A stretch of 60,000 nucleotides of DNA from Symsagittifera roscoffensis. Its lineage: Eukaryota > Xenacoelomorpha > Acoela > Convolutidae. Each line of letters begins with the position of its first letter. The first letter of the stretch is position 1. The notes under the pieces were generated by a model, which saw nothing but the letters and a program-made list of their open reading frames with translations, was not told where the DNA came from and searched no databases. Shown here piece by piece: positions 31,111 through 43,101 of this stretch. The DNA lies in assembly GCF_963678635.1 (NCBI RefSeq), contig NC_087068.1, positions 11,478,027 to 11,538,026 of the forward strand. The letters are read 5' to 3'. Position numbers and translations under genes: made by a program.

Positions 31111-31479
31111 AAACTTTGGGACGTTAAAAACAACATTAAAAACAATCAAGTTCTCAAAAACAGTAAAAGCACGATAAGCCCCAGGAAACAAAAAAATGAT
31201 GAAAATTCCGAATTTATCATCATTAATTCATCTTGACGCCAAATTTGCTCAGGCGAGCCAGCAATTACCTGGAAACGCTTGTAAGAGTGAAGTGCAAGGT
31301 CTGTAGAAGAATTGAAAACACAAAACAAAAGCCAGATTCTGCACAAAAAGACGTTGATTGCGACGAAACGCAAAAACTTCGTTGAAAAAGTGGGATTTTG
31401 AATTCACAAAAAAAAAGAAGTCTATCGTCACCTTTCAGGGCGTCAGGCCACCAGAGGCACAAAACACGTAAAGGAAGAA

Positions 31480-32055
31480 GATGAGAACACTTCTCATTTA
31501 TCAGATGATATCTGAAAACAACAAAACAACTAATAGGCACGTACAAAAAGTACAAATTGCTTTACTAGATGACAACTTCGAAAAAAAAATTGTGAATTTT
31601 TCGACAAAACAGAGTAACGTCAAGTTGTTGGAAACCATTTCACAACCAATGAGGCTAATAGAAGAAGCAAACCGCCCATGTAAACCTACACAATCGACTG
31701 CAGCATCAATGGAGCAAAATGTGAAGGACATGCCTAAAACAACAAACGGAAAAAAAAACGATGCGACAAAAAGCAAATGAAAGAAAACGAAGAACATAAA
31801 TATTGCACGCCACATCAATTGCCGTGCAAATTATTTACAGTTGATAACTGACAACATCATGTTATCATCGAACTGACCTTATCATCTATCAATTAACTCC
31901 CATAACCCGACTCAATGTGGCTTTCTGTCCCCTTTAAAATTGTTTCCCTTTAAACTCAATTCAATTTTAATTCACATTATAAATTGAAGTAATAAACTGT
32001 GCTTCTAAAACAATTAGTGTGAATTAATTCTTTCGATAACGTGATAGATACACAA
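31480..32055 (+). repeat. 3' region and possible LTR of the gag-only element
   Basis: After a short ORF (31,481-31,780) a candidate LTR begins TGATAACTGACAACATC (about 31,842). It contains an AATAAA (near 31,992) and could end GATAGATACACA (about 32,054). No second LTR was found, so the limits are tentative. Confidence 0.4.
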
Positions 32056-32580
32056 ACAACTTTCCTGTAGCAGTATATATTTTGTCCAATTGATTGTAAT
32101 TTTTTTAAAAACTGAATTATTTTAAGTGAAAACAGTCAAAAACTTAAACCACCCAGGAAGATTACTTATTGTGAGGTAGTGTGACATCACTGCATGATGT
32201 CATGCACTCTTATGCTATAATAGATTACATAATTAACCTTGTTAACGAAATGAAGTTCATACAATTATACTTATTTAACTATGTAAATATTGATGGTAAT
32301 TGATACCAATCAGAAGATATTTAGACGGAGCTACTGTTGAATTGAAAACAAAACGAACTGAATAAAATTTTACAATCATGCTCTAACTTGCGCCGATCGA
32401 CTAGCGATATTTCAGAAGTTAACAACTGAATCATGCGTCCTTAAAAGCAAGATAAATCTTAACCGCTCGAGACATATTAATTATGAATACAAACCAATAG
32501 TAAATGATAGCCAGTAGCGCTAATAGCTATTCGAACAGCTCGCAACTATTATAATAAACGACGATATAGCTGTCCACAGC
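32056..32580. other. AT-rich stretch
   Basis: No gene. A perfect inverted repeat TGACATCA-CTGCA-TGATGTCA lies at 32,182-32,202. Confidence 0.4.
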
Positions 32581-32589
32581 CATTCAGCG

Positions 32590-32770
32590 CGCTCCTCCCT
32601 CAAAACTAGTTTGGATTGGCGCCCAAGGCGGGTTAGAAAAATTTTAAGTTCAGTCAGCCAAAATTGGATATATCAAAATAGTACATAGGGGACCCTTTGG
32701 GTCGGCAGGGGGTCGAATCCCTGAGGGAGGGGGGCATCTGCCCCCCCCCCCCCCCCTAAATACGCTACTG
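32590..32770 (+). mobile_element. hAT-like MITE fragment (right half)
   Basis: It runs from GCGCTCCTCCCTCAAAACTAG through aggggaccctttgggtcgg, gaatccctgagggagg and a C run (about 32,739-32,756) to CCTAAATACGCTACTG. It matches the right half of the 2.24-kb copy. The left half is missing. Confidence 0.75.
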
Positions 32771-33245
32771 TTCAAATCCGCTATGTCAGAACTTAAATAG
32801 TAAACCCAGAACAGTTTGATTCGAGACACTTATATGCCATTAATGCAATAATTCAATACCGTTTGGATATTTCTATAGTGCTGATTTTGAGTTTTCATAG
32901 TTAAATGGTTTCGTTTGCGACCTACAATTGAATTGATTTCATTGCACTTCGATTTATTTGAAATCATTCTAATCCCCTCATCTCATATACTGCCTTCATG
33001 ATTTCTATTCACTATCATCCATATCTCTCAAACACTGCCCTCATAAGTTGAATTCAAGTGGTTATGATGTTTCAAGTAAAACCACATTTTCCGGGAGTCA
33101 CATATGTGTGATCAAAGCCCGATTTTTTCTAAGTATCGATTTTCCTTATTTTGAAAGCCATCAATCCAAAATTATATTTTCTGCTTATTCGATGATCTGC
33201 TGTGATGTGTTTCCCATTATGAGAAAAACACAATATTGGGTACAG

Positions 33246-33735
33246 AAAAACACCCTAAAGGGTACATCAACGATTTTAGTTATTCAATGATTTAAGATTT
33301 GTTCGTGGACTTCACTGACAGTGTTTAAATCCTGCTTTCGATTTTCGCATTTGTAAGAAACTAATTCTAGCCAGAGCTTACCGTTGTTCACGCAAGAACT
33401 GGTTTAGTTCATTTTAAAAACAAAACGCAAAATCCACCGAAAATTTCCGGAATTCAATTACATTCGCCGTATTGGAATTTTTTCTGAATGCTTAAGTGTA
33501 CATCTATGATTTTAGTGAAACAACGACTTGGGATTTGTCCGTGGATTACAATGAAAGTGGTTAAGTCCTGCTTTTGATTTTCGCCTTTGTAAGATAATAA
33601 TTTTTGTACCAGTTTTCAATTTTTCACGCGAGAACAGATTTAGTTCAGTTTAATAAATTAAAACGCGGAATCCACCTACAATTTTTGGAAGACGATTACA
33701 TTTGCCGATTCGGATTACATTTTGTGAAATCAAGA
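33246..33735. repeat. Diverged tandem duplication, unit ~245 bp
   Basis: Two units (33,246-33,488 and 33,492-33,735) share GTACATC, ACGATTTTAG/ATGATTTTAG, GATTTGTYCGTGGA, AATCCTGCTTTCGATTTTCGC, TTTAGTTCA and CGCRRAATCCACC in order. They are non-coding. Confidence 0.75.
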
Positions 33736-35647
33736 ACAGCTAGCTGAGTTTAATTTTTGCGGAATCTGCGACTATTAGATGCACTAAAAAATTTCAGTTA
33801 CACAAACCGGACTTTACGGAAATTTTTTTTGTTGGAATCGAATTACTTTTTGGAATATGTGCAAGGACTTTTCGCTGGGTTCCAGTAACCTGCAACACCA
33901 AATTGTGCTCCTATCTAGTTTGGCCGTGTAAAAACTCTCAGGTGGAAAAAATTATCATGGTAACTGAAATTTATTGTTCTAACGTGAAACTTACAAAAAT
34001 TTGCTGAAAAATCATAAAAAAGTTCAAGCGCAATGTGGATCTTAAGTGCTTATACGAAACTTGGTTGAAACTGTACCCTTATCAATTGCAAATCATAAAA
34101 ACAAGCCAAGGAAGGTTACAGCTGCGAAGTGGGCTTTTGCTTCTGTGTTTTTTTTATTTCTCAGATGGGTCGACGTTTAATCTGGATTGTTACGTCAACG
34201 CCAAAAACTTCTGATTCTGGAATGATGAGATGCTGCAAGATCTTTTCAAGAAAACCCCATTTTTGTAATTAAACTGGGTTTGGACTGCATTTTTTTGTGC
34301 AGTTCTTATTTTTGCGAAGTAACCATCGTTACCAATGGGTATTTGCGATTTTGTATCAGCCAATGAGATAATTACTCATTAAAGTCGGAGCGTTCTTAAA
34401 CAACCTCTTGGCACTCAATTAATCAATAAATTCATACATGAACTGCCAGCTATTTATCCAACTTTCTAGTATCTGAAATGTTTTCTAGGTTTTATGCAAG
34501 GAACGCGTTTTTGCGGGTTTTGAACCGGCTACTGCTGATGCCTTAAAAGCTTCATCTGCTTCATCACGACTTTTCAATCAGTTAGGGCTGATTCAATTTT
34601 GTTGTCACGAGTCTGCAATGCAATTACCTGTCGGAGCTGTTTGGTGTTTCAGAAACGTGGAAATCACAATTAACACACTACTGTGTGTGACTGTAAAAAA
34701 ACTAAAAAATTATCACATAATTTAGTTTGTTTCTACATTCTAGTTTTTTTTTGTATTTATGGCAATCTTTACATTAGGTTGAATCCAGCTTATGACCGTT
34801 CAAAGATGTGGCCATCTTAAAAAATCAAGTTGTCCAAAATTGTGAAAACGATAGTACGTAGTTACGTAGTGTGTAGTGACACAAACTCTAAAAAACGTAA
34901 GAAACTCAAATTTTCAAAAACTTCAGAAAAACTCCCAAAGTGAAATTTTTCAATTTAACCTTCCTTTAAGGGTCAGATCAAACAGACTTGAGCTAAAAAT
35001 ATGAGAAAAAAATCACATTCTAAAACTATCATTTCTTGTGTCATTTTTGAAAAAAAGGAGCAAAATTAGCAGTTTGTTTTTAAGGAAGGGCCTTTTAAAA
35101 TATTTTACGGTCAGTTGGCATAATTGATATTCAATTGAGAGTACCAAAGGCGGACCTTTCTTATGGAAGGGGTTAAATCCCCGAGGAAGGCAATATGCCC
35201 CCTTTCCACAATTCTAGCCCTGCTTTTATGAATTATGACACAGTTTTGATGGAAAAATTACCATAGAAGGACGTTGTAGAAAAAAAGCATTTTTTTCAAC
35301 AAATTTTTCAAAGTATGCTATAAGGATTCAAAAGTCAAATTATACAATTCTACGACAGTTTTTGCTACATAAGAAATTTGGCATCAAAAAAACTTTGATC
35401 AAAAAGCTTAGAACAAAAAAAGCTGAAAGCATACAAAAAGCTTGAAATTTTGTGTCTACAACATGGTACAGGTTTTTTCTACACAAAAAATCAAAAAACT
35501 GCAAGTACTTCATCTTTTATCAAAGACAAAATATCCGTTTTTTCATATCTAAGATGAACCTACATCTTTTTCCAATGCCTTTTCTGAAGAGGCCTACTTC
35601 TGGTCGCAAATGTCTGGATATGAGATATGTAAAACACCTTACAACCC

Positions 35648-35885
35648 GCACCGAACTCCCATGGATCCTAATCGATTATATTGTCATTATATAGACAGTG
35701 TCTATGAATTTACAAAATAATCGATTATAATCCATTAAAAATTGATTATACTGACACTATTTTTCGAAGCACTAAAATCCATTATAATCGATTATAATCG
35801 ATTTTTTTTGTGTTTATATCACAACATTTGAGTTTGAGTTATGATCCATTATAATCGATTAAAATTCTTAGACGCTCGGCGGCCC
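35648..35885. repeat. ATCGATTA-rich MITE unit, left
   Basis: Its outer end carries CCATGGATCCTAATCGATTA. Its inner end, AATCGATTAAAATTCTTAG followed by acgctcggcg, resembles the inverted terminus, so this may be a complete MITE. Inside are several overlapping ATTATAATCGATTATAATCG palindromes. Confidence 0.65.
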
Positions 35886-36088
35886 TTACTTAGAGTTTTA
35901 TGTGGTTTTACAATGTTATTTAGTTGCTTAAGTTCGGATTGCCTTTTTTCACAATATTTCATATTTTTAAATTTTTTTTCTTCAAACTTTCGATCAAAAA
36001 ATTTTAAAATCGTGCGACTTCAAAAAAGACGTTCTGAGACAAAACATGTAATTTTAGCTCTATTTTGCTCATTTAGTGTACCCACGAT

Positions 36089-36492
36089 GGTGCGTATTCA
36101 TAGGTTCCAAAATGAAAAATCAGTCCCATAGGTTCCAAAATAAAACAGCAGTCGCATAAGTTCCAGATTTTTTCAATTGGTCAAAAGACTAAATTAGTCG
36201 AGTCTCGGTTTAAGGTCGCCGGTGGGCGCGTCGCCGCTTCGCGGCGATAACCGGCTCTAAATTTCGTATAGAGTCCTACCCTTTGGTGGTAAGCTCGCAA
36301 CACGTTGGCGCGGCTGCGGCGGTCAATATTCTGCAGCTTGAGTTTATGCTGGTTGAACAGTAAGCAATCAATCCATAAATTCGTTGGCTCAAATTCTAAC
36401 CAATCAGATTTCAAGAAGATAAACTTTGGAACTTACACGACTGATTTTTTATTTTGGAACCTATAAATGTTGGAACCTATGGGAATTCACCA
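36089..36492. mobile_element. hAT-like MITE with perfect 8-bp target duplication
   Basis: CCCACGAT flanks both ends (36,081-36,088 and 36,493-36,500). The ends are inverted: GGTGCGTATTCATAGGTTCC on the left and, reverse complemented, TGGTGAATTCCCATAGGTTCC-like on the right. Subterminal direct repeats of ATAGGTTCCAAAAT occur in both arms. The interior holds a GC-rich hairpin (GTCGCCGCTTCGCGGCGAT). It is nested inside the composite insertion. Confidence 0.85.
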
Positions 36493-36989
36493 CCCACGAT
36501 AGTATGAACCATTCGCAAAGTTGGTAAATTTAAATTCCAGGGCAATTTAACAGGGTCTGTACGTACGATCACCTGTTTTTACTCTTTTCTCACCTGTATC
36601 ACTTTCTCGGAAACACTTATTTCAATTATTTGGTCGGAGCGGGCAGCTATTATGGTTAATGATTTTCGCAAACAAAAAGGACTTATTAAAATCATTAGAT
36701 TTGAATTCTACTTTACTGGGGGGTTGAATTATGTAACTCAAAAAACTTGTAAAAAATCTATTTTGTTTAAAAATACCAATTGCCATTGTAACTGCCTTGT
36801 CCGACCGAGTTTTTTCAGCTGTATACCAAATCGCAGAGAAGAATTTTTTGACCCTTCTGCGACATGAGAAAGTTGGTGAACTCCAAATTTCCGCTAGATT
36901 CCGGGGTTTAAGTTTTTTTTTCAAATTTTAATTTTTTTTTGTGGGCTATGAAGTAGATTTGACCTGAAGCCCCCCCTTACCAACGTTCA

Positions 36990-37212
36990 CTGAGATCACT
37001 GGCACTCCTACCCCATTCCCGCTGAAGTCACTGGCTCTACTACCCGATGCCCGCTGAGGTCACTGGCTCTACTACCCGATGCCCGCTGAGGTCACTGGCT
37101 CTCCTACCCGATGCCCGCTGAGGTCACTGGCTCTCCTACCCGATGCCCGCTGAGGTCACTGGCTCTCCTACCCGATGCCCGCTGAGGTCACTGGCTCTCC
37201 TACTCGATGCCC
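36990..37212. repeat. 32-bp minisatellite, about 7 copies
   Basis: The repeat unit includes GAGGTCACTGGCTCTCCTAC followed by ccgatgcccgct. Central copies are identical and the outer ones diverge slightly. GC-rich against AT-rich flanks. Confidence 0.95.
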
Positions 37213-37554
37213 GCAGCATTGTTGCAAAACGTATGAAAAATTTGAATTTCAATGAAAATTGAGGAAACAAAATTATTATTACTTTGCATAGCAGGTACTC
37301 ATTTTCTTCAAATGCTTGCTTTTTTGAAGGTCGAAACCCACCGAAGTTTTTAGGAAGTCCGCTGTGGAGTTTTTTTACATAAAAACTTAAACAGTAAACA
37401 AACGGCCCTGCTTTAGATGGCGTGGAGTTCGATAGGGAAAGTTTCTTTAAATACGGAATAAAGAATGAACATGATCTAGAACTTGTTAAATGTGTGATAC
37501 TTTTTTTTGGATTTTTGTCGGCTATTCCTAAATAGAGACGGTTTAATGTTTTAG

Positions 37555-37657
37555 GTTTCCTAGAACAGTGCAGATCGAAGCGTCAACAACAAATGTTGAA
37601 ACAGCAGCAGTCGGGAGGTGGTGGATCCTCGGGACTCAACATGTCATCCTTGGACGG
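37555..37657 (+). CDS. Exon-like Gln/Gly-rich segment, possibly captured
   Basis: After TTTTAG at 37,554 an open frame encodes FLEQCRSKRQQQMLKQQQ, then SGGGGSSGLNMSSLDG. GT dinucleotides that could be donors follow at 37,658 and 37,680. A good acceptor-like tract (tttttttcttccag) lies at about 37,822-37,836, just before the right MITE unit. The basic CRSKRQQQ stretch followed by Gln and Gly/Ser runs is typical of regulatory proteins, but no family is recognised. Since it lies inside an insertion, it may be a duplicated gene fragment. Confidence 0.4.
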
Positions 37658-37845
37658 GTTGTATGGATTTCGGCATTTTGTATGGGAAAACTTTCGAAAT
37701 AAAACAATTTGAGAGTCTAAAAATACATGAGTATTTTAAAACAGTAATGAGAATTTTATATTTATACCTGTTTTCGTATATTTGCAGTTTTGCAATTTTA
37801 CATCTTTAAACTTGCTTTTTTTCTTCCAGGCATAATTAGAACTGA

Positions 37846-38158
37846 AATGGATTCTTCTACCTCATAAATAATCGATTATTATCGATTATAAAGGACTATG
37901 ATGGATTTTTTTACCTCATAAATAATCGATTATAATGGATTTTCTTGACAAAATAATCAATTTCAGTGACAAAAATAATGGATTATAATCGATTGTAATG
38001 GACTATAATGGATTTTTGTTTCTCAAAAATAATCGATTATAATGGCAATATAATCAATTTCGTGGTCTGAATTTTACATCCGTAATAGATTATAATCGAT
38101 TTTTTTTGTCTCGGGAGTCCATTATAATTGATTAGAATCCATGGGCACTCGGTGCGTG
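37846..38158. repeat. ATCGATTA-rich MITE unit, right
   Basis: It starts with a degraded terminus (GAACTGAAATGGATTCTTC) and ends AATCCATGGGCACTCGGTGC. Inside, TAATCGATTATAATGG and relatives recur about every 30-60 bp, in both orientations. Confidence 0.65.
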
Positions 38159-41100
38159 AACCCAGTGCGCATCAGAAGTAACATTGCTGTCTAATCAAAC
38201 ACTGTATCAAATAAAAGTTAAGTTTATAAGCATGCTTAATTCAGAGCGTGATTGAGTCGTTGGCCGATATATATATGAGATTAATTTAGGTTTTGATATA
38301 ATAGGTTTTGTATAATAATATTCTAGGTTATATGTTTATATCATTTACATTTTTTAAATAATTGACCTTTTCAGAATTATATAATTCAGCGACTTTTACA
38401 TTTTGAAAATTCAACCAAGTTATGAGACCAAAAATCCAAATTCAAAATGCATTTCAATGAAATTAAATAAGAGATGATGTAATTAGATAAAAAATGATGT
38501 CAGTTACATTATTTCAGCCATTATTTAAATTATGTGATTGGGTTATTGGATTTAGTTTACAATCTCCCTGCCTGTTATGCAACTTCTACTGAACCAAGTA
38601 AGCAGTAGCGAGTCGAGGGTTGACAGGAGTATGTGCGACCGCCCCCTTGCAATTCTGGTTTGCCCAATTTGGTAATGATTTGCGTCATACCCGCACCGAA
38701 GTTTCTCGGATAAAATAAATTATATTGGGAAAATCTAAAAACAAGAAGCAACCAACACATATCATTGCTAATATTATTAACTAAAAGTCATCAGAAATAA
38801 ACTCAATTTTTGCTAAATTTCAAAAAAATTCTTGGTAATTTTTAGTACCAATATAAATTAAGGCGATGAATTGAGACATAAACAAGCAATCGAATCTGAA
38901 AACAAGAGCAACAAAAAAGGATCATTGCAACCATGATCTCAGTAAGGGTTATCAGCAAAAAAAATTCTTATAATCAGTTTCTTATAATTATCAGTTCAAA
39001 AACAATCTAGACAAAAAATTGAGGAATGAACAAGTAATACTTTCCAAAAACAAGAGTACTTATATAAGAGCATTGCGACAATGATCTGATATATAACCAT
39101 AGTTCAATTTTTGCTAGAAACTCTTAGAAACTACTTTTTGCTAGAAATTCATAGTGTAGGATCGGTGATCCTAATACACTTCAGGCAAAATAAGAACTGA
39201 ACGTAGAATGTATTACATGCTATTGTAAGCTGAGCGTAAAATTGATTCGTCAATAAGTTAAGTACAGCAAACAAAAGGTCGAGCCCAAAATAGTTCATTC
39301 TCCAAAGATATCGAAAAAAAATTGAGAAAATCGGCGACACATCGGAACAAAGGAAGCTAATGTTATGAAAATCAGAGGAGGCGTACTAGACATAATTTGA
39401 CCAGGCATACGAAAAACGTGACCCCTCAGACCTTTGGGGGGCAAGTGATAACGGTCCCCGGAAAAGTGAATAGCCCTATTACAAATTGGAAACTAGCGGC
39501 GGTACTGGGCTAAATTGTTAGTATGTTGTAGGCTTTCTTGGGGGGAGCTTAAGTTTGGAACCCCAGACCACTAGGACTCCCACTTCCGGTTTTATGCCCT
39601 GAGTATACAAAACCACCCCTAACTTCCGGAAATAGTTTCTCGGCCTCCAATGGGCGCAGAGAGCTGACACTTCGAGTGATGATAGGTAGTGGCAAGATAC
39701 ATCTTGTATTACAATTCGAACCTTTTCCAACAGTTGAATCGGAAAATAATAGCTCTTGAAAAATCACCCCTCCAGACTGAAAATAGGCAATTCACGCAAA
39801 ACAATGGACGGTGGCATAATGAATTTTTTGCGACAATGGACATAAGATACGAACCCCGAAAAAAGAGACCTCGTGAGTGAAAACTCTCCGGCAACTCCTT
39901 CCGGTATTAATAGCCTTTTTCCGTAAAATTATTAATGGACTTTAGAAATAGGATAACTTGTGAAGTATTATTGGGATATGGATGAAACTTGGTAGTTAGG
40001 ACCTTTAAGGGTTTCAGTTAGCAGTTTGTTTTTAAGGAAGGGCCTTTTAAAATATTTTACGGTCAGTTGGCCATAATTGATATTCAATTGAGAGAACCAA
40101 AGGCGGACCTTTCTTATGGAAAGGGTTAAATCCCCGAGGAAGGCAATATGCCCCCCTTCCCACAATTCTAGCCCTGCTTTTATGAATTATGACACAGTTT
40201 TGATGGGAAAAGTACCATAGAAGGACGTTGTAAAAAAAAAACATTTTTCCCAACAATTTGTTTTAAAGTATGCTAAAAGGAATCAAAAGTCAAATTGTAC
40301 AGTTCTATGACACTTTTTGTTACATGGCAAGTTTGGCATCAAAAAACTTTGATCAAAAAAAGCTTCAAACAAAAACAGCTGAAAGCTTACAAAAAGCTTG
40401 AAATTTTGTGTCTACAATATTGTGCAGGTTGTTTTCTATACAAAAAATTCAAAACTGCAAGCATTTTATCTTTGATTCAAAGACACAATATCCTTTTTTT
40501 CATATCTAAGATGGAAAAATAGAACACTTTTTCCAATGCCTTTTTCTGGAGAGGCCTACCTCTGGTCGCAAATGTCTGGAGATAAGATATGTAAAACACC
40601 TTACAACCCAGTGCGCATCAGAAGTAACATTGCTGTCTAATCGAACACTGTACCAAATAAAATTAAGTTTATAAGCATGCTTAATTCAGAGCGTGGTTGA
40701 GTCGTTAGCCGACATATATGAGGTTAATTTAGATTTTGATATAATAGGTTTTGTATAATAATATTCTAGGTTATATAGTTATATCATTTACATTTTTTAA
40801 ATAGTTGACCTTTTCAGAATTATATATTTCAGCGACTTTTACATTTTGAAAATTCGACCAAATTACGAGACAAAATTCAAATTCAAAATACATTTCAATA
40901 AAATTAAATGAGAGATGATGTAATTAGATAAAAAAAATAATGTCAGTTACATTATTTCAGCCATTATTTAAATTACGTGATTGCGCTATTGGATTTAGTT
41001 TACAATCTTCCTGCCTCTTATGCAGCTTCTAATCAACCAAGTAAGTATTTTTTGCGACAATGGACATAAAATACGAACCCTGAAAAAAGTTGTCTCGTGA

Positions 41101-42811
41101 GTGAAAACCCTCCGGCAAATCCTTCCGGTATTAATAGCCTTTTTCCGGAAAAATTGATAATGGACCTCAGAAATGGGATAACTTGTGAAGTATTTATGGG
41201 ATATGGATGGAACTTGGTAGTTAGGACCTTCAAGGCGTTCTGATACCAAATATGAAAGTGTGACCCGGTTGACTTCTGGGTGTCCTTATGTTGACCTTTG
41301 GGCGTTTTGAATCCAAAACTTCATAGAAAACATGGAGATCAACAGCGGAAAATGGCGTAATCCCCGACCCAACCCTATGGAGATATGAAGCGGTCACCTT
41401 GCTATAAATTGGGAGGCAACTTGTATATTGGGAACTAGAGCAGAAAATGATAGTCTCAGAGCTTGTACATTGCAACCTTGGAGTAGTAGAAATAATTCAA
41501 AGTGGACTTGGTAAAAATTGGGTTCAATTTAGCTTGGCGAATGATCTTTTAATAGGAAATCAACAGACTAGAAAATTCACCCCAGAGGAAATTGTTAGTA
41601 ATAGGACCACAGCATGAAAATTAAATATCCTCAAAATTATGACAGGCACGGTCAATTTATTTGGCTTCCCGGAGGTGTTTTTTTTGGTTTAATTTGACCC
41701 CTAATAGATGAACTACGTTCACCTGATAGCTGCAAAATTGGGATTGGAATAGAGTACAAAAATAAATTTTAGATGCTTGGAACGAGTAATCTACTCATGA
41801 AAAGGGTCCCCCTATCCTTGGGAGGTCGGAACGTTAACGAGATAATTAAAAAAAAAGACTGAGTAAACAATAAAGAATAAAGACCCTTGGAAGGGTTACT
41901 GAGTAAACATAGCATAGTTTGGAGGTTGAGTTGAACTCGAGGGCTGAAGTCACCGAGGTCAGGATTTAGCTGATTAGAATCGTATGAAATTCGTATACTT
42001 GGTCAAATTGTAACACCTACCGCATCTCAGGTATCTAATAAGCATGAAGAGATTGATAAAAGAAACGGAAATTGGCACGTGGCAGAGTTAGCAGGGGGAG
42101 GGATATAGTCTCAAAACATGTACGGACGGGTGATTTAAGCGGCTGCCAGGACTGATAGGGAATTGCGTGACCTAACTAAAATTAAGTGTAAAGAAAGATA
42201 AGGAACTGAAATTTACTGGAGAGCCTTTAAAAGTATATCTAGTTTGGCCGTGTAAAAATTATCAGGTGCAAAAAATTATCATGGTAACTGAAATTTATTG
42301 TTCTAACGTGAAACTTACAAAAATTTCCTAAAAACTCATAAAAAAATTCAAGCGCAATATGGTTCTTAAGTGCATATACGAAAAATACAAGCCAAAGAAG
42401 GTTACATTTGCCAAGTGGGCTTTGCTTCTGTGTTTTTTTATTTCTCAGATGGGTCGACATTTAATCTGGATTGTTACCTCAACGCCAAAAACTTCTAATT
42501 CTGGAATGATGAGATGCTGCAAGATCTTTTCAAGAAAACCCAATTTTTGTAATTAAACTGGGTTTGGGCTGCATTTTTTTTGTGCAGTTCTTATTTTTGC
42601 GATGTAACCATCGTTAGCAATGGGTGTTTGCGATTTTTGTATCAGCCAATGAGATAATTACTCACTAAAGCCGTGACGTTCTTAAACGACCTCTTGGCAC
42701 TGAATTAATCGATAAATTCATACATGAACTGCCAGCTATTTTTGCAACTTTCTAGTATCTGAAATATTTTCTAGGTTTTATGCAAGGAATGCAAGGTTTT
42801 ATAAGGACTTT

Positions 42812-43101
42812 TAGGGATTCGACCAATGTCGACCCAAAGTGTCCCCTTTGATACTTTTTCAGAAATCCATTTTTGGCCGACCGACCCTAAAATTTTTCTA
42901 AAGGCGCCTTTGGCGCCAATATATACTAACTTTGAGGCGCAGCGCGCCAAAAAAACGCAATTTTTTGTCAACATTTTTCAAAAAGTGCCCAAAAATGGCT
43001 TTTTTGACTGTTATTTCAAAAATTTGCCTGCGGCGCAGAAAATTTTGCCAAAATAGGGGCAAAACAGAGCTTGGGGAGAGCTCGAAAAATCAATTTGGTC
43101 G
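42812..43101 (-). mobile_element. hAT-like MITE fragment inside block M (second copy)
   Basis: It runs reverse from GGGATTCGACCAATGTCGAC through cccctttgatactttttc and ccgaccctaaaatttttcta to GCTCGAAAAATCAATTTGGTC. It is absent from the first copy of M, so it inserted after that duplication. Confidence 0.75.

Larger units (their letters stand above)
35648..38158. mobile_element. Composite insertion bounded by ATCGATTA-rich inverted ends
   Basis: The other two copies of the host block read uninterrupted TTACAACCCAGTGCG at this point. Here 2.5 kb are inserted, with AACCC on both sides (35,643-35,647 and 38,159-38,163). The left end is GCACCGAACTCCCATGGATC. The right end, reverse complemented, is CACGCACCGAGTGCCCATGG. 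Each end is a 240-310-bp unit packed with ATAATCGATTATAAT. Between them are a nested hAT-like MITE, a minisatellite and an exon-like segment. No transposase is seen. Confidence 0.7.

Noticed and set aside
36990-37212. CRISPR-like array
   Set aside because: The 32-bp repeats are directly adjacent with no unique spacers, in an animal-type genomic context; it is a minisatellite.
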